Shown: positions 9,745-18,100, counted from the stretch's first letter. The stretch: DNA of 64,000 bases from Mesorhizobium sp. (GCF_016793485.1 NZ_JAEULZ010000016.1:219837-283836); one strand, 5' to 3'. Notes: a model not told the origin generated them from the letters alone. Made by a program: numbers and translations.

Positions 9745-9764
9745 ACATACCCCGTTGGGTATAT
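9745..9764. promoter_or_regulatory. Shared operator site C, upstream of the aldehyde dehydrogenase gene
   Basis: ACATACCCCGTTGGGTATAT contains a perfect ATACCC-CGTT-GGGTAT dyad, the best copy of the three. It lies between the minus-strand aldehyde dehydrogenase unit and the plus-strand ABC transporter, so it could serve either. The wider gap 9624-10001 holds no gene. Confidence 0.65.
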
Positions 9765-10001
9765 GGCAGCCTTCCCGTTTCACCGCTTTTTTTGAGCGGT
9801 CACATGAACGGCGGCTAACATGCCACATGCGATGGCTGACACAGGCCAGCGAAAGAACTGGTCAAGCTTGGGCGCCGACATGCGATCGCGTAAACTTCAG
9901 AGCTCTCAACAGCTCTCCCGAACTGCGCTCGGCAGCGAAGCTGCATGGTGAAAATTCACATCAGGTCGATATTGCGACCTTATTCATATGGGAGAACGAC
10001 A

Positions 10002-10943
10002 ATGCACAAGTTTAAATTGATGGTCGCCGGCGCGGCGATGTTGGCCAGCGTGGCGCCGTCGCTGGCACAGGAAAAAACCATCGGGCTGGTGGTTGCCCGA
10101 ACAGGCGACCCTGTCTTCGCCATGATGGAGTGCGGCGCCCGCAAGGCCGCTCAGGAAGAAGGTTTCGAGCTCACCGTCAGCGGTCCCGCCGAATGGAATG
10201 CCCAACAGCAGATTCCAATTCTCCGCGCAATGATCGCCAGGAAGCCGCAGGCCATCGTGATCGACCCCACGGACTCTGTTGCGCTTCAGGAACCCCTCCG
10301 CGAGGCGCTTGCTGCCGGCATTAAGGTTGTGACGGTCGATTCCGAGCTCGGCGGAGACCTCGGCATCCCCCATATCGGAACGGACGGCGTTGAAGGCGGC
10401 CGTGAAGCCGCGCGTCAGCTCGCCAAGTTGATTGGGGAAAAGGGAACGGTGCTCGTAGTTGGCGTGGCGCCAGGCATCGCCATCACCGATCAGCGCCATC
10501 AGGGCTTTGTCGAAGTGATGAAGACTTATCCGAACATCACGGTGCTGGACAAGCAGTTCGCCGGCGACAGCCCCGACAAGGTTGCGTCTGCAATCAAGGG
10601 CGCACTGGCCGCGAATCCGGACCTCGCCGGCGTGCATGCCGACGCCACGCTGATCGGAGAGTTCACCGGCGCCACGTTGCGCAATCTTGGACGCGCCGAC
10701 ATCCCGGCGGTGACGTTTGACGCCAGCCCGATCGAAGTCGACTGGCTGAAGCAGGAGTATCTTGACGTTCTGCTGCCGTTCAATCCCGCCGAGCTCGGAT
10801 ATCTCGGTGTCAAGAACGCCGTCAAGCAGTTGGCGGGCGAGGCGGTCGAGCCGGTGGTTCTGAAGGGCTACACGCCAGTCACCCGCGAGAACCTCGACAC
10901 ACCCGAGGCGCAGGCTACGGTCTACACGTTCGATTGCAAATAA
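10002..10943 (+). CDS. Periplasmic sugar-binding protein of an ABC importer
   Basis: A 313-residue solute-binding protein of the ribose/fructose type (periplasmic-binding-protein/LacI fold). MHKFKLMVAGAAMLASVAPSLAQ is a signal peptide with an AxA-like cleavage site before EKTIGLVV. Typical blocks include the IDPTDS segment and HIGTDGVEGGREAARQL. The start at 10002 follows GGGAGA; the upstream in-frame ATG at 9945 would bury the signal peptide. It delivers substrate to the permease encoded at 11811. The cargo is probably a sugar or sugar-like compound, not determinable from sequence. Confidence 0.88.
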   Translation: MHKFKLMVAGAAMLASVAPSLAQEKTIGLVVARTGDPVFAMMECGARKAAQEEGFELTVSGPAEWNAQQQIPILRAMIARKPQAIVIDPTDSVALQEPLREALAAGIKVVTVDSELGGDLGIPHIGTDGVEGGREAARQLAKLIGEKGTVLVVGVAPGIAITDQRHQGFVEVMKTYPNITVLDKQFAGDSPDKVASAIKGALAANPDLAGVHADATLIGEFTGATLRNLGRADIPAVTFDASPIEVDWLKQEYLDVLLPFNPAELGYLGVKNAVKQLAGEAVEPVVLKGYTPVTRENLDTPEAQATVYTFDCK

Positions 10944-10954
10944 TAGCAACCCGA

Positions 10955-10983
10955 CGGCCGGCGCAGATAGCCTGCGCCGGCCG
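10955..10983 (+). promoter_or_regulatory. Strong hairpin between binding-protein and ATPase genes
   Basis: A perfect 12-bp stem (CGGCCGGCGCAG/CTGCGCCGGCCG) with a five-base loop lies just after the binding-protein stop. No T-run follows, so it is more likely a 3' stabilising or attenuating structure that keeps binding-protein mRNA above that of the downstream genes, as known for mal-type importers. The gap to the ATPase start is 121 bases. Confidence 0.6.
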
Positions 10984-11064
10984 CTTATCAGATGAACGCC
11001 TATCGCGGTGCACGAGTAGTGATAACCTCCTCGGCGACCGGATCCGCTGGGAGCTTCTAAAACC

Positions 11065-11814
11065 ATGACGGTAGCATTGCGTGCAAAAGGGATCGTGAAG
11101 CGATTTGGCGCCGTCGAGGCGCTCCGCAACGTCGATTTCGAGGTCCGGCTGGGCGAGGTGGTCGCGCTGGTAGGCGACAACGGCGCCGGCAAGAGCACGC
11201 TGACCAAGGTCTTGGTCGGCGCCTATCCGCCCGACGCCGGCACGATCGAATTTGGCGGTAAGGAAGTGCGTTTCTCCAGCCCATCTGATGCCCGTGCCTC
11301 GGGACTGGAGATCGTCTATCAGGATCTGGCGCTTGCCCCGCATCTTGAGCCCGCCGAGAATTTCTTCCTCGGTCGCGAATTGTATCGCGGCGGGCGACTG
11401 GGGACGGCCTTAGGCCTCCTGGATCGCCCGGCCATGCGGAAGATAGCCGAGGACAGTTTCAACGCGCTCAACGTCAACCTGAAGACCCAGACGTGCCGCG
11501 TTTCGGAACTCTCCGGCGGGCAGCAGCAGGGCGTCGCCGTCGCGCGAGCGGCCCATTGGGCCTCGCAGGTGCTGTTCCTCGACGAGCCGACGGCCGCGCT
11601 TGGCGTGCGCCAGAAGGTTGGCGTCGCCGATCTCATCAAGAGCGTGAGGGACAGGGGTCTAGGGATCGTTCTCATCAGCCACGACCTGCCGGAGGTGATC
11701 GAGATCGCGGACCGCATTCACGTCTTGCGGCGCGGCGAAACCGCCACGGTCTTCCAGCGCGGCGATACCGACACGATGGGGCTTGTAGCCGCCATTACAG
11801 GAGCCTCTCAATGA
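11065..11814 (+). CDS. ABC importer ATP-binding protein (single-domain, FrcA-like)
   Basis: A 249-residue ATPase with Walker A GDNGAGKST, signature LSGGQQQGVAVARA, and Walker B VLFLDEPTAAL followed by the switch His in LISHDL. Most ribose-type importers use a fused two-domain ATPase of about 500 residues. This one has a single domain, as in the rhizobial fructose importer FrcBCA, whose gene order (binding protein, permease, ATPase) differs slightly. The stop overlaps the permease start (ATGA), indicating translational coupling. Confidence 0.88.
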   Translation: MTVALRAKGIVKRFGAVEALRNVDFEVRLGEVVALVGDNGAGKSTLTKVLVGAYPPDAGTIEFGGKEVRFSSPSDARASGLEIVYQDLALAPHLEPAENFFLGRELYRGGRLGTALGLLDRPAMRKIAEDSFNALNVNLKTQTCRVSELSGGQQQGVAVARAAHWASQVLFLDEPTAALGVRQKVGVADLIKSVRDRGLGIVLISHDLPEVIEIADRIHVLRRGETATVFQRGDTDTMGLVAAITGASQ

Positions 11815-12797
11815 CCAGCCTGACATCGCGACTTCTGAACCCGGGGTCCGCGGGCAGCCGCAACTTTCGTGGCTGGTGGCTGATCGTTTGCCTGGTCGGC
11901 CTGTTCGCCATCTTCGCGGCCTGGAATCCGACTGCCGTCCTCTCGTCTTACAATATCCAGAACATCATCGGGGATGCCTCGACCCTGCTCATCATCGCCG
12001 TTGGGATGACATTCGTGATTGCAACGGCCGGCATCGATCTGTCTGTCGGCTCGATTCTGATCTTTTCGCAGATCGCGGCCGCACAGGCCATGATCCTCGC
12101 CGGAGGCGATGGCTGGACCGCCGTCGCCGTAGGAACCGTTGTCGCCGTCCTCTGCGGAGCGTTTTGGGGATATCTGAATGGAGTGATGGTGGCGCGCTTC
12201 CGGATACCGGCGCTCATCGCGACGCTTGGAACGCTCGGCGTGGCGGGAGGCGTTGCCTTGCTTATGACCAACGGCATCAACATCCGCAGCGGCATCCCCG
12301 ACCAGCTGACGCTGACGATCGGAGCTGGCCGCGCATTCGGGATCGTACCGATCGTCTCCCTCGTGGCGCTCGCGGTCGTGCTCGTTGCGGCGTTTACGTT
12401 CAGCAAGACCCGCTTCGGTCTCTATGTGATGGGCGTAGGCTCCAACTCAACCGCGCTGGCGCGAACCGGCATTGATGTCGCGGCTGTCCAGATCAGGGTC
12501 TATGTGATTTCGGGCGCCTGTGCCGGCCTGGGAGCGGTAGTCGATCTGGCGCGCTTCTCAACGACGACGATCGGCGCCTATTCGACGCTCAGCCTGGAAG
12601 CGATTGCGGCCGTCGTCATCGGCGGAACCAGCCTGTTTGGAGGCATCGCCTCTGTCGCCGGCGCCGTGATCGGCGTTTTCATCCCGGCCGTTCTGCGGAA
12701 TGGCTTCGTCATCATCGGCCTTCCGTCGTTCTGGCAGCAGATCGCCGTCGGCATCATCCTGGTCGTCGCCGTCTATCTGGATCAGCGACGTCGGTAG
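11811..12797 (+). CDS. ABC importer permease (ribose/FrcC family)
   Basis: A 328-residue BPD_transp_2-type permease with eight to ten predicted membrane segments. The family motif is visible as GMTFVIATAGIDLSVGSIL, and the C-terminal EAIAAVVIGGTSLFGG segment is the conserved coupling region. It starts at the ATG overlapping the ATPase stop; the longer frame from 11493 is only the shadow of the ATPase. It completes a three-gene importer and ends convergently with the DUF1254 gene, 33 bases away. Confidence 0.9.
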   Translation: MTSLTSRLLNPGSAGSRNFRGWWLIVCLVGLFAIFAAWNPTAVLSSYNIQNIIGDASTLLIIAVGMTFVIATAGIDLSVGSILIFSQIAAAQAMILAGGDGWTAVAVGTVVAVLCGAFWGYLNGVMVARFRIPALIATLGTLGVAGGVALLMTNGINIRSGIPDQLTLTIGAGRAFGIVPIVSLVALAVVLVAAFTFSKTRFGLYVMGVGSNSTALARTGIDVAAVQIRVYVISGACAGLGAVVDLARFSTTTIGAYSTLSLEAIAAVVIGGTSLFGGIASVAGAVIGVFIPAVLRNGFVIIGLPSFWQQIAVGIILVVAVYLDQRRR

Positions 12798-12830
12798 TTG
12801 GAGCGAATATCCGCCGCATTCATATCCTTC

Positions 12831-14198
12831 TCACGACAGTCTTTGGATCGCCGGCGGGGTCCATCGCTTGTCGAGTGCCTCGCGTTTGGGAAGGTAGAGG
12901 CGCATGACGGCGTAGAAGGTTTCGCTGGGAGCTGGCAGCCAGTTTGCTTCCAGCTCGGGGCCTGGACTGTCGTCCTGTAGGTAGATGACGATCTCGCCCT
13001 TTTCGTTCTTCTTGAGGCCGCCGAGCATCGGTGAATTGATGAGGTAGCGATCAAGTGGGTTGTCCACCAGAAACTGCTTGGGCCTGTCGTACATGGTGAT
13101 CGACCAGAATGCACCGACCGGAGGGAGCGTTTCCGGGGTAAAGGTCAGCGTGTATTTTCCTGACTTGCCATCGAGCGGTGCCATCGTCGCGTCGAACGCG
13201 TAGATGACGTAGAGGGCCTCTTCCACGGAATTGCCATAGATTCCGCCTTGCGCCGCTGCGGCGCGAAGCATGTACTTGCCTTGCATGAACTCCGGCGTAC
13301 CGAATATCTGCGACGAATCCGTCAGCTTGCCGGCGGTATCGCGGATTTCGGCATAAGTCTGGTCGCCCACGTCCTTGACCAGCTTGACCGTCTCGGCCGG
13401 CATGGCCGCCGGTGGCCAGGCTGCGCCCGACTTGACGTCAAGGTATTCGAGGATGGCGCGCATCGGCTCGTCGCCCGGCCATGGCGGCGCAAACTGAAGC
13501 AGGAAGCCAGCCAGTGACCAGAAATCCGTGACCATGAGTTCGTCGGAGATCTCTGGCCAGTCGACAGCGGGCGGCGCAGCCGGAGCGGGCGTGCCGGCAT
13601 AGGCGGAAAGCAGCTCTGCCTTATAGCCAGCCTGGATCGCCTTGACCTTTTCTAGATCGGAGGGATCGAAAAGCTGTGTCCTGACGATACCTATGGCGAG
13701 GGCGGTCGGCATCTCGATAACGCGCTTGATGCCGCTGGGTACATCGCCGGTCCAGCCAGGACCGATGATCAGGAAATCACCGCCGTCGTTTCCGTCGACG
13801 CGGGTGCCGGGATAATCCACGTTGTTGGTGTAGAGGTCGATGAGCTGAAGGGAATAATAGCGGTCTTTTTCGATCGCCGGCATTGTCACCACCACGGGCT
13901 CGGCGCGCAGATCGAAGACGATGAATGAATAGGGCGTGTCCGAGTTCGGCGTGATGATGGCCGTATCCTCGGGCGTATATACCCGGGCGATGCTGACCAT
14001 TGTGTTGAATGGCCCTTTGTATTGGCTACCGCCCGGCTCAAGCGCATATTGGTACATGGTGAGATAGTTCTTCACCATTGGGTAGGCGTAAATGTAGGCC
14101 TCGCGTACCAAGGGGTTCAGGTCGCCGAGCGCAAAAGCCGGGATTGCGGGAAGGACGGCAAACGCGGCAGCGCCTGCCAGAAGGGTTCGACGCTTCAT
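12831..14198 (-). CDS. Exported DUF1254/DUF1214 protein
   Basis: A 455-residue protein. The N-terminus MKRRTLLAGAAAFAVLPAIPAFALG has an RR pair and hydrophobic core like a Tat or Sec signal. The DUF1254 domain follows (YIYAYPMVKNYL..., TPNSDTPYSFIVFDLRAEPV), then a C-terminal DUF1214 domain (LPPVGAFWSITMYD...). Members are periplasmic proteins of unknown biochemical role, often found in tandem. It overlaps the upstream paralogue by four bases (ATGA), so the two are co-translated. Confidence 0.85.
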   Translation of the reverse strand: MKRRTLLAGAAAFAVLPAIPAFALGDLNPLVREAYIYAYPMVKNYLTMYQYALEPGGSQYKGPFNTMVSIARVYTPEDTAIITPNSDTPYSFIVFDLRAEPVVVTMPAIEKDRYYSLQLIDLYTNNVDYPGTRVDGNDGGDFLIIGPGWTGDVPSGIKRVIEMPTALAIGIVRTQLFDPSDLEKVKAIQAGYKAELLSAYAGTPAPAAPPAVDWPEISDELMVTDFWSLAGFLLQFAPPWPGDEPMRAILEYLDVKSGAAWPPAAMPAETVKLVKDVGDQTYAEIRDTAGKLTDSSQIFGTPEFMQGKYMLRAAAAQGGIYGNSVEEALYVIYAFDATMAPLDGKSGKYTLTFTPETLPPVGAFWSITMYDRPKQFLVDNPLDRYLINSPMLGGLKKNEKGEIVIYLQDDSPGPELEANWLPAPSETFYAVMRLYLPKREALDKRWTPPAIQRLS

Positions 14199-15229
14199 TT
14201 TACTTCCTCCGCAATGGGAAATTTCCAGCTTCCGTCGAGAATCTGCTTGTCGGGGCGATACAGGCGGACCATGTAGTTCCAGTTCTCGGGAACGGGCAGG
14301 CAGTTCACGGTATCGTCTGCACAGCCGCCGAACTGTAACGTATACGAACCGTCCTGCGACTTCTCGGCGGTTAGATTGTTCAGCGTATAGGCTTTGCGAT
14401 CATTGGCCTCGATGAAACCATCTGCGTTGTAGATCGTGACCGACCAGAAAGCCTGAACCGGTACATCCTTGACCGTCAGGCGATACATTTGTTTGCCGTC
14501 GTTGTTGGGCACAACGCGATTTAGATAAAGCGCTTCGCGTTCAGGATTGCCGCCCCATGCCATCGCCGAGCCGATGAAGAACAGGACGGGATCCACCTCG
14601 GACTTGGCTCCGAACATGCGGCGGGTATCAGGCAGGTCGTCCCCAAGCGCTACGATCTTGGCCCGGGTCTTGTTGCGGCTGTCGGCATCCCATTCCGGTA
14701 TTTCGAACACGCCGGGACCACCGGGCTGATCGACCCTGACCTTGTCCTGCAACTTGTGGACGGCCGCCATGTCGGCGGCATCCTCCGGATTCACCAGCGT
14801 ACGCAGCCCCAGCATGACGTATCGCGTGCCGATATCTGCGCGCGTCAGTGTATAGCTGCCGGGCTCATAGTAGACGCCGTGGGTGTACTGGTCCTCGTCG
14901 AAAACCTGCAGCGACATGAAGCGGCCTTCGGTCTCGGGCAAAGTTATTGTGACCGGACCCGCGTCTAGATCATAGACTCCCGAGGAATAGAGCGTATCCC
15001 TGTTCATGCGAATAATCGCCTGCTTGTCCAGCGGCGTCATCTCTCGGTCATGACCGAGGATGCCCACGCCACCTCGGGCTGCGACCACCGCGGAGAAGTA
15101 GAGATCGCTTTCCGATCGCGTGAAGTTCGTCGCATTGACGATGACAGGCTCGGCGACAGCCGGCAGGCATGCCGCAAGCAGCGCCGCTGCGGTTGCGGCG
15201 AGTAACCACGGTTTTGTTTTATGATACAT
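14195..15229 (-). CDS. Exported DUF1254/DUF1214 protein, paralogue
   Basis: A 344-residue protein with a signal peptide (MYHKTKPWLLAATAAALLAACLPAVAE; the Cys in LAAC may be a lipobox). It then shows the same DUF1254-DUF1214 layout as its neighbour, with NRDTLYSSGVYDLDAGPVTITLPE and VPVQAFWSVTIYNADGF. A very good AGGAGGG ribosome site lies just before ATG 15229, which rules against the longer frame to 15343. First gene of a two-gene operon, divergent from the Crp/Fnr gene, with a regulatory gap between. Confidence 0.85.
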   Translation of the reverse strand: MYHKTKPWLLAATAAALLAACLPAVAEPVIVNATNFTRSESDLYFSAVVAARGGVGILGHDREMTPLDKQAIIRMNRDTLYSSGVYDLDAGPVTITLPETEGRFMSLQVFDEDQYTHGVYYEPGSYTLTRADIGTRYVMLGLRTLVNPEDAADMAAVHKLQDKVRVDQPGGPGVFEIPEWDADSRNKTRAKIVALGDDLPDTRRMFGAKSEVDPVLFFIGSAMAWGGNPEREALYLNRVVPNNDGKQMYRLTVKDVPVQAFWSVTIYNADGFIEANDRKAYTLNNLTAEKSQDGSYTLQFGGCADDTVNCLPVPENWNYMVRLYRPDKQILDGSWKFPIAEEVK

Positions 15230-15343
15230 TACACCCTCCTTGCAGCAGACTTGAATGATGGAAGCACGATCGAAAAGATCACAAGCGGTTGCGCGCCGAC
15301 CACGTCGACTTGCGACATGTCTACCGCAGGAGCGAACGAGCAT

Positions 15344-15386
15344 GTTGCAAGACTAGGGAGTCCGCCTACCGCCGTCGTTGCAAGAC
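15344..15386. repeat. Direct repeat GTTGCAAGAC (x2) in a divergent promoter region
   Basis: GTTGCAAGAC occurs at 15344-15353 and again at 15377-15386, 33 bases apart (about three helical turns). It lies about 115 bases upstream of the DUF1254 operon start. It could be a regulator pair; function is not shown. Confidence 0.35.
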
Positions 15387-15450
15387 GTTTCATCCACTGT
15401 CTTTCATCAGTCGTCCGAAGGATCAAATTGCACATTCCGACGTGACAATC

Positions 15451-15466
15451 TGTCCGGATTCGGACA
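15451..15466. promoter_or_regulatory. Perfect dyad, candidate operator of the Crp/Fnr gene
   Basis: TGTCCG-GATT-CGGACA is a perfect inverted repeat in the 320-base gap between the DUF1254 operon and the Crp/Fnr gene, 84 bases before the latter's start. It differs from the Fnr (TTGAT-N4-ATCAA) and Crp (TGTGA-N6-TCACA) boxes, so the neighbouring regulator, if it binds here, has its own specificity. Confidence 0.45.
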
Positions 15467-15549
15467 ATATCTTAAATTCCTCGCCGCCAGCTTTACTTGT
15501 TTTTTAAGGGTTTGGGCGGCTTCTCGCGATCCGGGGCAGGTCAGGAATA

Positions 15550-16239
15550 ATGCTGGAATTGACGCGTGAGCAGGCGGATCGCGTCATGAGCCAGGGCCCC
15601 TGGCTTGAGAGCATGGCAGGTTCTTTGCGGGAAACCCTGTTACGCCACGCCCAGTTGCTAAAGTTTGCGCCCGGCCAGATCATCTATAGGTATGGAGAAA
15701 CAGGCGGGGGGATGTATGGGCTCGTGGCCGGTTCGCTCACGGTCAACGCAGCGCCACCCGACGCCGCTCCGCGCCTGATCCATCTTGGCAAACCAGGAAC
15801 GTGGACCGGAGAAGGGCCGTTCCTGACCGGCCAACCGCGCAGGATAGAGCTGCGCGCGCTCGGCGACTCCTGGCTGATGTATCTGCCGCTCGAGGCCATG
15901 GAACAGATGGCTGCGCGCGACCCCGCTTTTCCGCGCGCTATAGGCTTCAACACCGCGCTTACCATCGATCTTCTTGTCCGGATTGTGCATGACCTGCAGA
16001 AGCGCGACGTTGGTCACAGGATTGCGTCCATCCTCGATCGCGCCAGTTGGCTCGGAGACATGCCTGTCCCGCTGTCCCAGACGGACCTCGGAATCATGGC
16101 GAACGCTTCGCGCCAGCAGGTCAACGCTACAATGCAGCGTTTCGCCTCCCATGGCTGGGTGCGATATACCTACAAGTCCGTCACGATCATCGAGCCGCAG
16201 GCATTGCGGCGGTTTTCCGAGGGCGACAAGTCGGAATAG
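15550..16239 (+). CDS. Crp/Fnr-family transcriptional regulator
   Basis: A 229-residue regulator: an N-terminal cyclic-nucleotide-binding-like beta barrel (residues 25-130, GQIIYRYGETGGGMYGLVAGSL), a dimerisation helix, and a C-terminal winged helix (LSQTDLGIMANASRQQVNATMQRF). No N-terminal cysteine cluster for an Fnr-type iron-sulfur centre is seen, and the cAMP-contacting RxS segment of Crp is not obvious, so the signal is unknown. Divergent from the DUF1254 pair and 23 bases upstream of the MFS gene, which it may regulate together. Confidence 0.85.
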   Translation: MLELTREQADRVMSQGPWLESMAGSLRETLLRHAQLLKFAPGQIIYRYGETGGGMYGLVAGSLTVNAAPPDAAPRLIHLGKPGTWTGEGPFLTGQPRRIELRALGDSWLMYLPLEAMEQMAARDPAFPRAIGFNTALTIDLLVRIVHDLQKRDVGHRIASILDRASWLGDMPVPLSQTDLGIMANASRQQVNATMQRFASHGWVRYTYKSVTIIEPQALRRFSEGDKSE

Positions 16240-16262
16240 TCGGTCACCCGGGGGAGGGGCCC

Positions 16263-17486
16263 TTGGAACTTGAACCACATACTTCGAGAACGAAGGCCGC
16301 GTTGTTTCTGAGCCTCGTTGTTTTCACATGCGGACAATCGTTTCTTTTCGTTGTCCTGCCTCCACTGGGTCGACGTCTGGGTTTCTCCGACCTGCAGGTC
16401 GGGGGCATACTCAGCCTGTCCGCCCTGTTGGTCATGCTGTCGGCGCCGGCATGGGGATATCTAAGCGAGCGTGTCGGTCGACGCCCCATCCTGCTGTTCG
16501 CTCTGGCGGGCGCAATACTGAGTGCTCTCGGGTATGGCGCCATTGTCCAGTGGAGGCTTTCCGGAGCCTTGAACGTTGTCCCGGCCCTCGTCCTGATCGC
16601 CCTCGTCCGAATGGTCCAGGCGTTGGCCACGAGCGGCATCATTCCATCTGCGCAGGCCTATATGGCCGATATCACCACACCAACGCAGCGCGCCGGCGGC
16701 ATGGGGATACTCGGCGCGGCCGTAGGCATTGGCATGATAGCGGGATCGACGCTCGCCTGGCAGGTCGCAGGAACCAATCCGCCACTGGCTTTCGCAATTG
16801 TCGCTATATTGGCTGCTGGCGCGCTGTCCGCCATCTTCTGGCTGGCGCGGGAACCCCGTCGCGCCATATCGCTTGTGGCGTCTGATACCCGTCTGGCGTT
16901 CGATAGGATATGGCCCTTCCTGCTGATCACGCTGGTGGCAATCTCAGCCTTCAGCATCCTGCAACAGGTCATCGCGCTGCGCCTTCAGGATTCCTTGAGC
17001 TTCACCGTCGAAGAATCGATCTCTCGCGGCGGGGCGGTTGTGGTCGTCACGGCGCTGACGATGATCGTGATGCAGGCCGGCGCGGTTCGGGTCTTGCGCT
17101 GGAAGCCCGCTCGACTGCTCGGGATTGGAGCGATCGCTGCGGCGGTCGCTATGCTGGCCTGCACGCTGGTTACCACCTATCCCGCGATCATTGCGGCCGC
17201 AACACTGCTCGGCGCCGGCCTTGGCCTCATGCTGCCGGGGAATCTCGCTTTGCTCAGCCTGGCGACCGGACCCGGGGCGCAAGGCAAGGTGGCCGGGGTC
17301 AACGTATTCGCGCAGGGTTTGGCGCAAGCGATCGGGCCAATCACCGGAGCGAGTCTTCACCACATATCACCGCTGGCGCCTTTTTCGGCAGCGACGATCC
17401 TGCTGGCGCTAGCCTGCCTGATTTCGCTTTTTGTGTGGAGGCGTTCCCATCCTGAGCAGAACCAAACTGCGTTTATCGTCGGATGA
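16263..17486 (+). CDS. MFS transporter
   Basis: A 407-residue carrier with twelve predicted membrane segments. The MFS loop motif between helices 2 and 3 is visible as GYLSERVGRRPILL. The start is taken as TTG 16263, preceded by a GGGGGAGG ribosome site; the longer frame overlaps the regulator gene. It lies directly behind the Crp/Fnr regulator, probably in one transcript. The substrate is not readable. Confidence 0.82.
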   Translation: MELEPHTSRTKAALFLSLVVFTCGQSFLFVVLPPLGRRLGFSDLQVGGILSLSALLVMLSAPAWGYLSERVGRRPILLFALAGAILSALGYGAIVQWRLSGALNVVPALVLIALVRMVQALATSGIIPSAQAYMADITTPTQRAGGMGILGAAVGIGMIAGSTLAWQVAGTNPPLAFAIVAILAAGALSAIFWLAREPRRAISLVASDTRLAFDRIWPFLLITLVAISAFSILQQVIALRLQDSLSFTVEESISRGGAVVVVTALTMIVMQAGAVRVLRWKPARLLGIGAIAAAVAMLACTLVTTYPAIIAAATLLGAGLGLMLPGNLALLSLATGPGAQGKVAGVNVFAQGLAQAIGPITGASLHHISPLAPFSAATILLALACLISLFVWRRSHPEQNQTAFIVG

Positions 17487-17909
17487 ACCACACATTCGTG
17501 AAACGCATGTGCCGCTCCTGCCACTCAGAATTGTAAGTACAACGGCTTCTTGCTGACAGCGCCACCCGATCTCGTGACGCCTGTGAAAATCGTGTCCGTC
17601 CTGGCGTCAACGCCGAACAATTGGCATCGCGCCACTCTGGCGACGCTGATTCCGAGGCGTTGCCCAGGCAACGTGCAGTAGGTGCGTTGATGGTCTAGGC
17701 GAGGCCGATCTCAATCGCGTTAGGCAAAACCCAGCCCACCTCTCCGAACTCCAGCGACACCACGATTTCACACCGTCGAATCCACGAAGTGGTAACCGGC
17801 TATAACCCGAACTTCGACACGTTTCGAAATCCCGATTTTGCCTGCCCCGATTTCGCTGGTCCGGAAAACACGAAAGCCGCGGAAAACCGCGGCTTTTCGA
17901 TGTGGAGAT
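17487..17909. other. Gene-poor stretch between MFS gene and attL
   Basis: No frame in this 420-base stretch looks coding. It was originally the region downstream of the tRNA-Gly gene before the element inserted. Apart from the hairpin at 17873-17897, nothing recognisable is seen. Confidence 0.5.
17873..17897. terminator. Original tRNA-Gly terminator hairpin
   Basis: AAAGCCGCGG-AAAA-CCGCGGCTTT is a perfect 10-bp stem, 13 bases beyond the attL repeat. On the uninterrupted chromosome it would directly follow the minus-strand tRNA-Gly gene. Confidence 0.6.
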
Positions 17910-17957
17910 AATTGGAGCGGGTGAAGCGATTCGAACGCTCGACCCCAACCTTGGCAA
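17910..17957. repeat. attL, 48-bp direct repeat with attR
   Basis: Identical to 33043-33090. It contains CCA, the acceptor 3' strand, the T arm and part of the anticodon arm of tRNA-Gly on the minus strand. Identity stops exactly after TTGGCAA, the anticodon loop, consistent with a 7-bp crossover region there. Beyond it, element DNA forms a 10-bp inverted repeat with the core (TCGACCCCAA at 17939-17948 and TTGGGGTCGA at 17967-17976). Confidence 0.88.
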
Positions 17958-18080
17958 AGTTGAGCCTTGGGGTCGACACGAGTCACTTAGCGGCGACAAA
18001 ATCGCTTGAAAAGCCTTGATTTGCAAGAAATGCATGGTCTATTTTAGTAGACAGCGGGTGACGGCAGTCGACGACAATTG

Positions 18081-18100
18081 TGCTGCCCGCGTGCTGCCCG
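18081..18100. repeat. Left integrase arm-type repeats (tandem)
   Basis: TGCTGCCCG occurs twice, 11 bases apart, starting at 18081 and 18092. The same tandem arrangement recurs near the right end (32961-32980), matching at 18 of 20 bases. It lies 120 bases inside attL and just before the integrase start, so binding there could also repress the gene. Confidence 0.6.

Noticed and set aside
17910-17980. Second tRNA-Gly gene at attL
   Set aside because: Only the 3' half is present; the sequence past the anticodon loop cannot form the anticodon stem, D arm or acceptor stem.
17607-18035. Minus-strand frame across attL
   Set aside because: It runs through the tRNA repeat and the hairpin and has no protein features.
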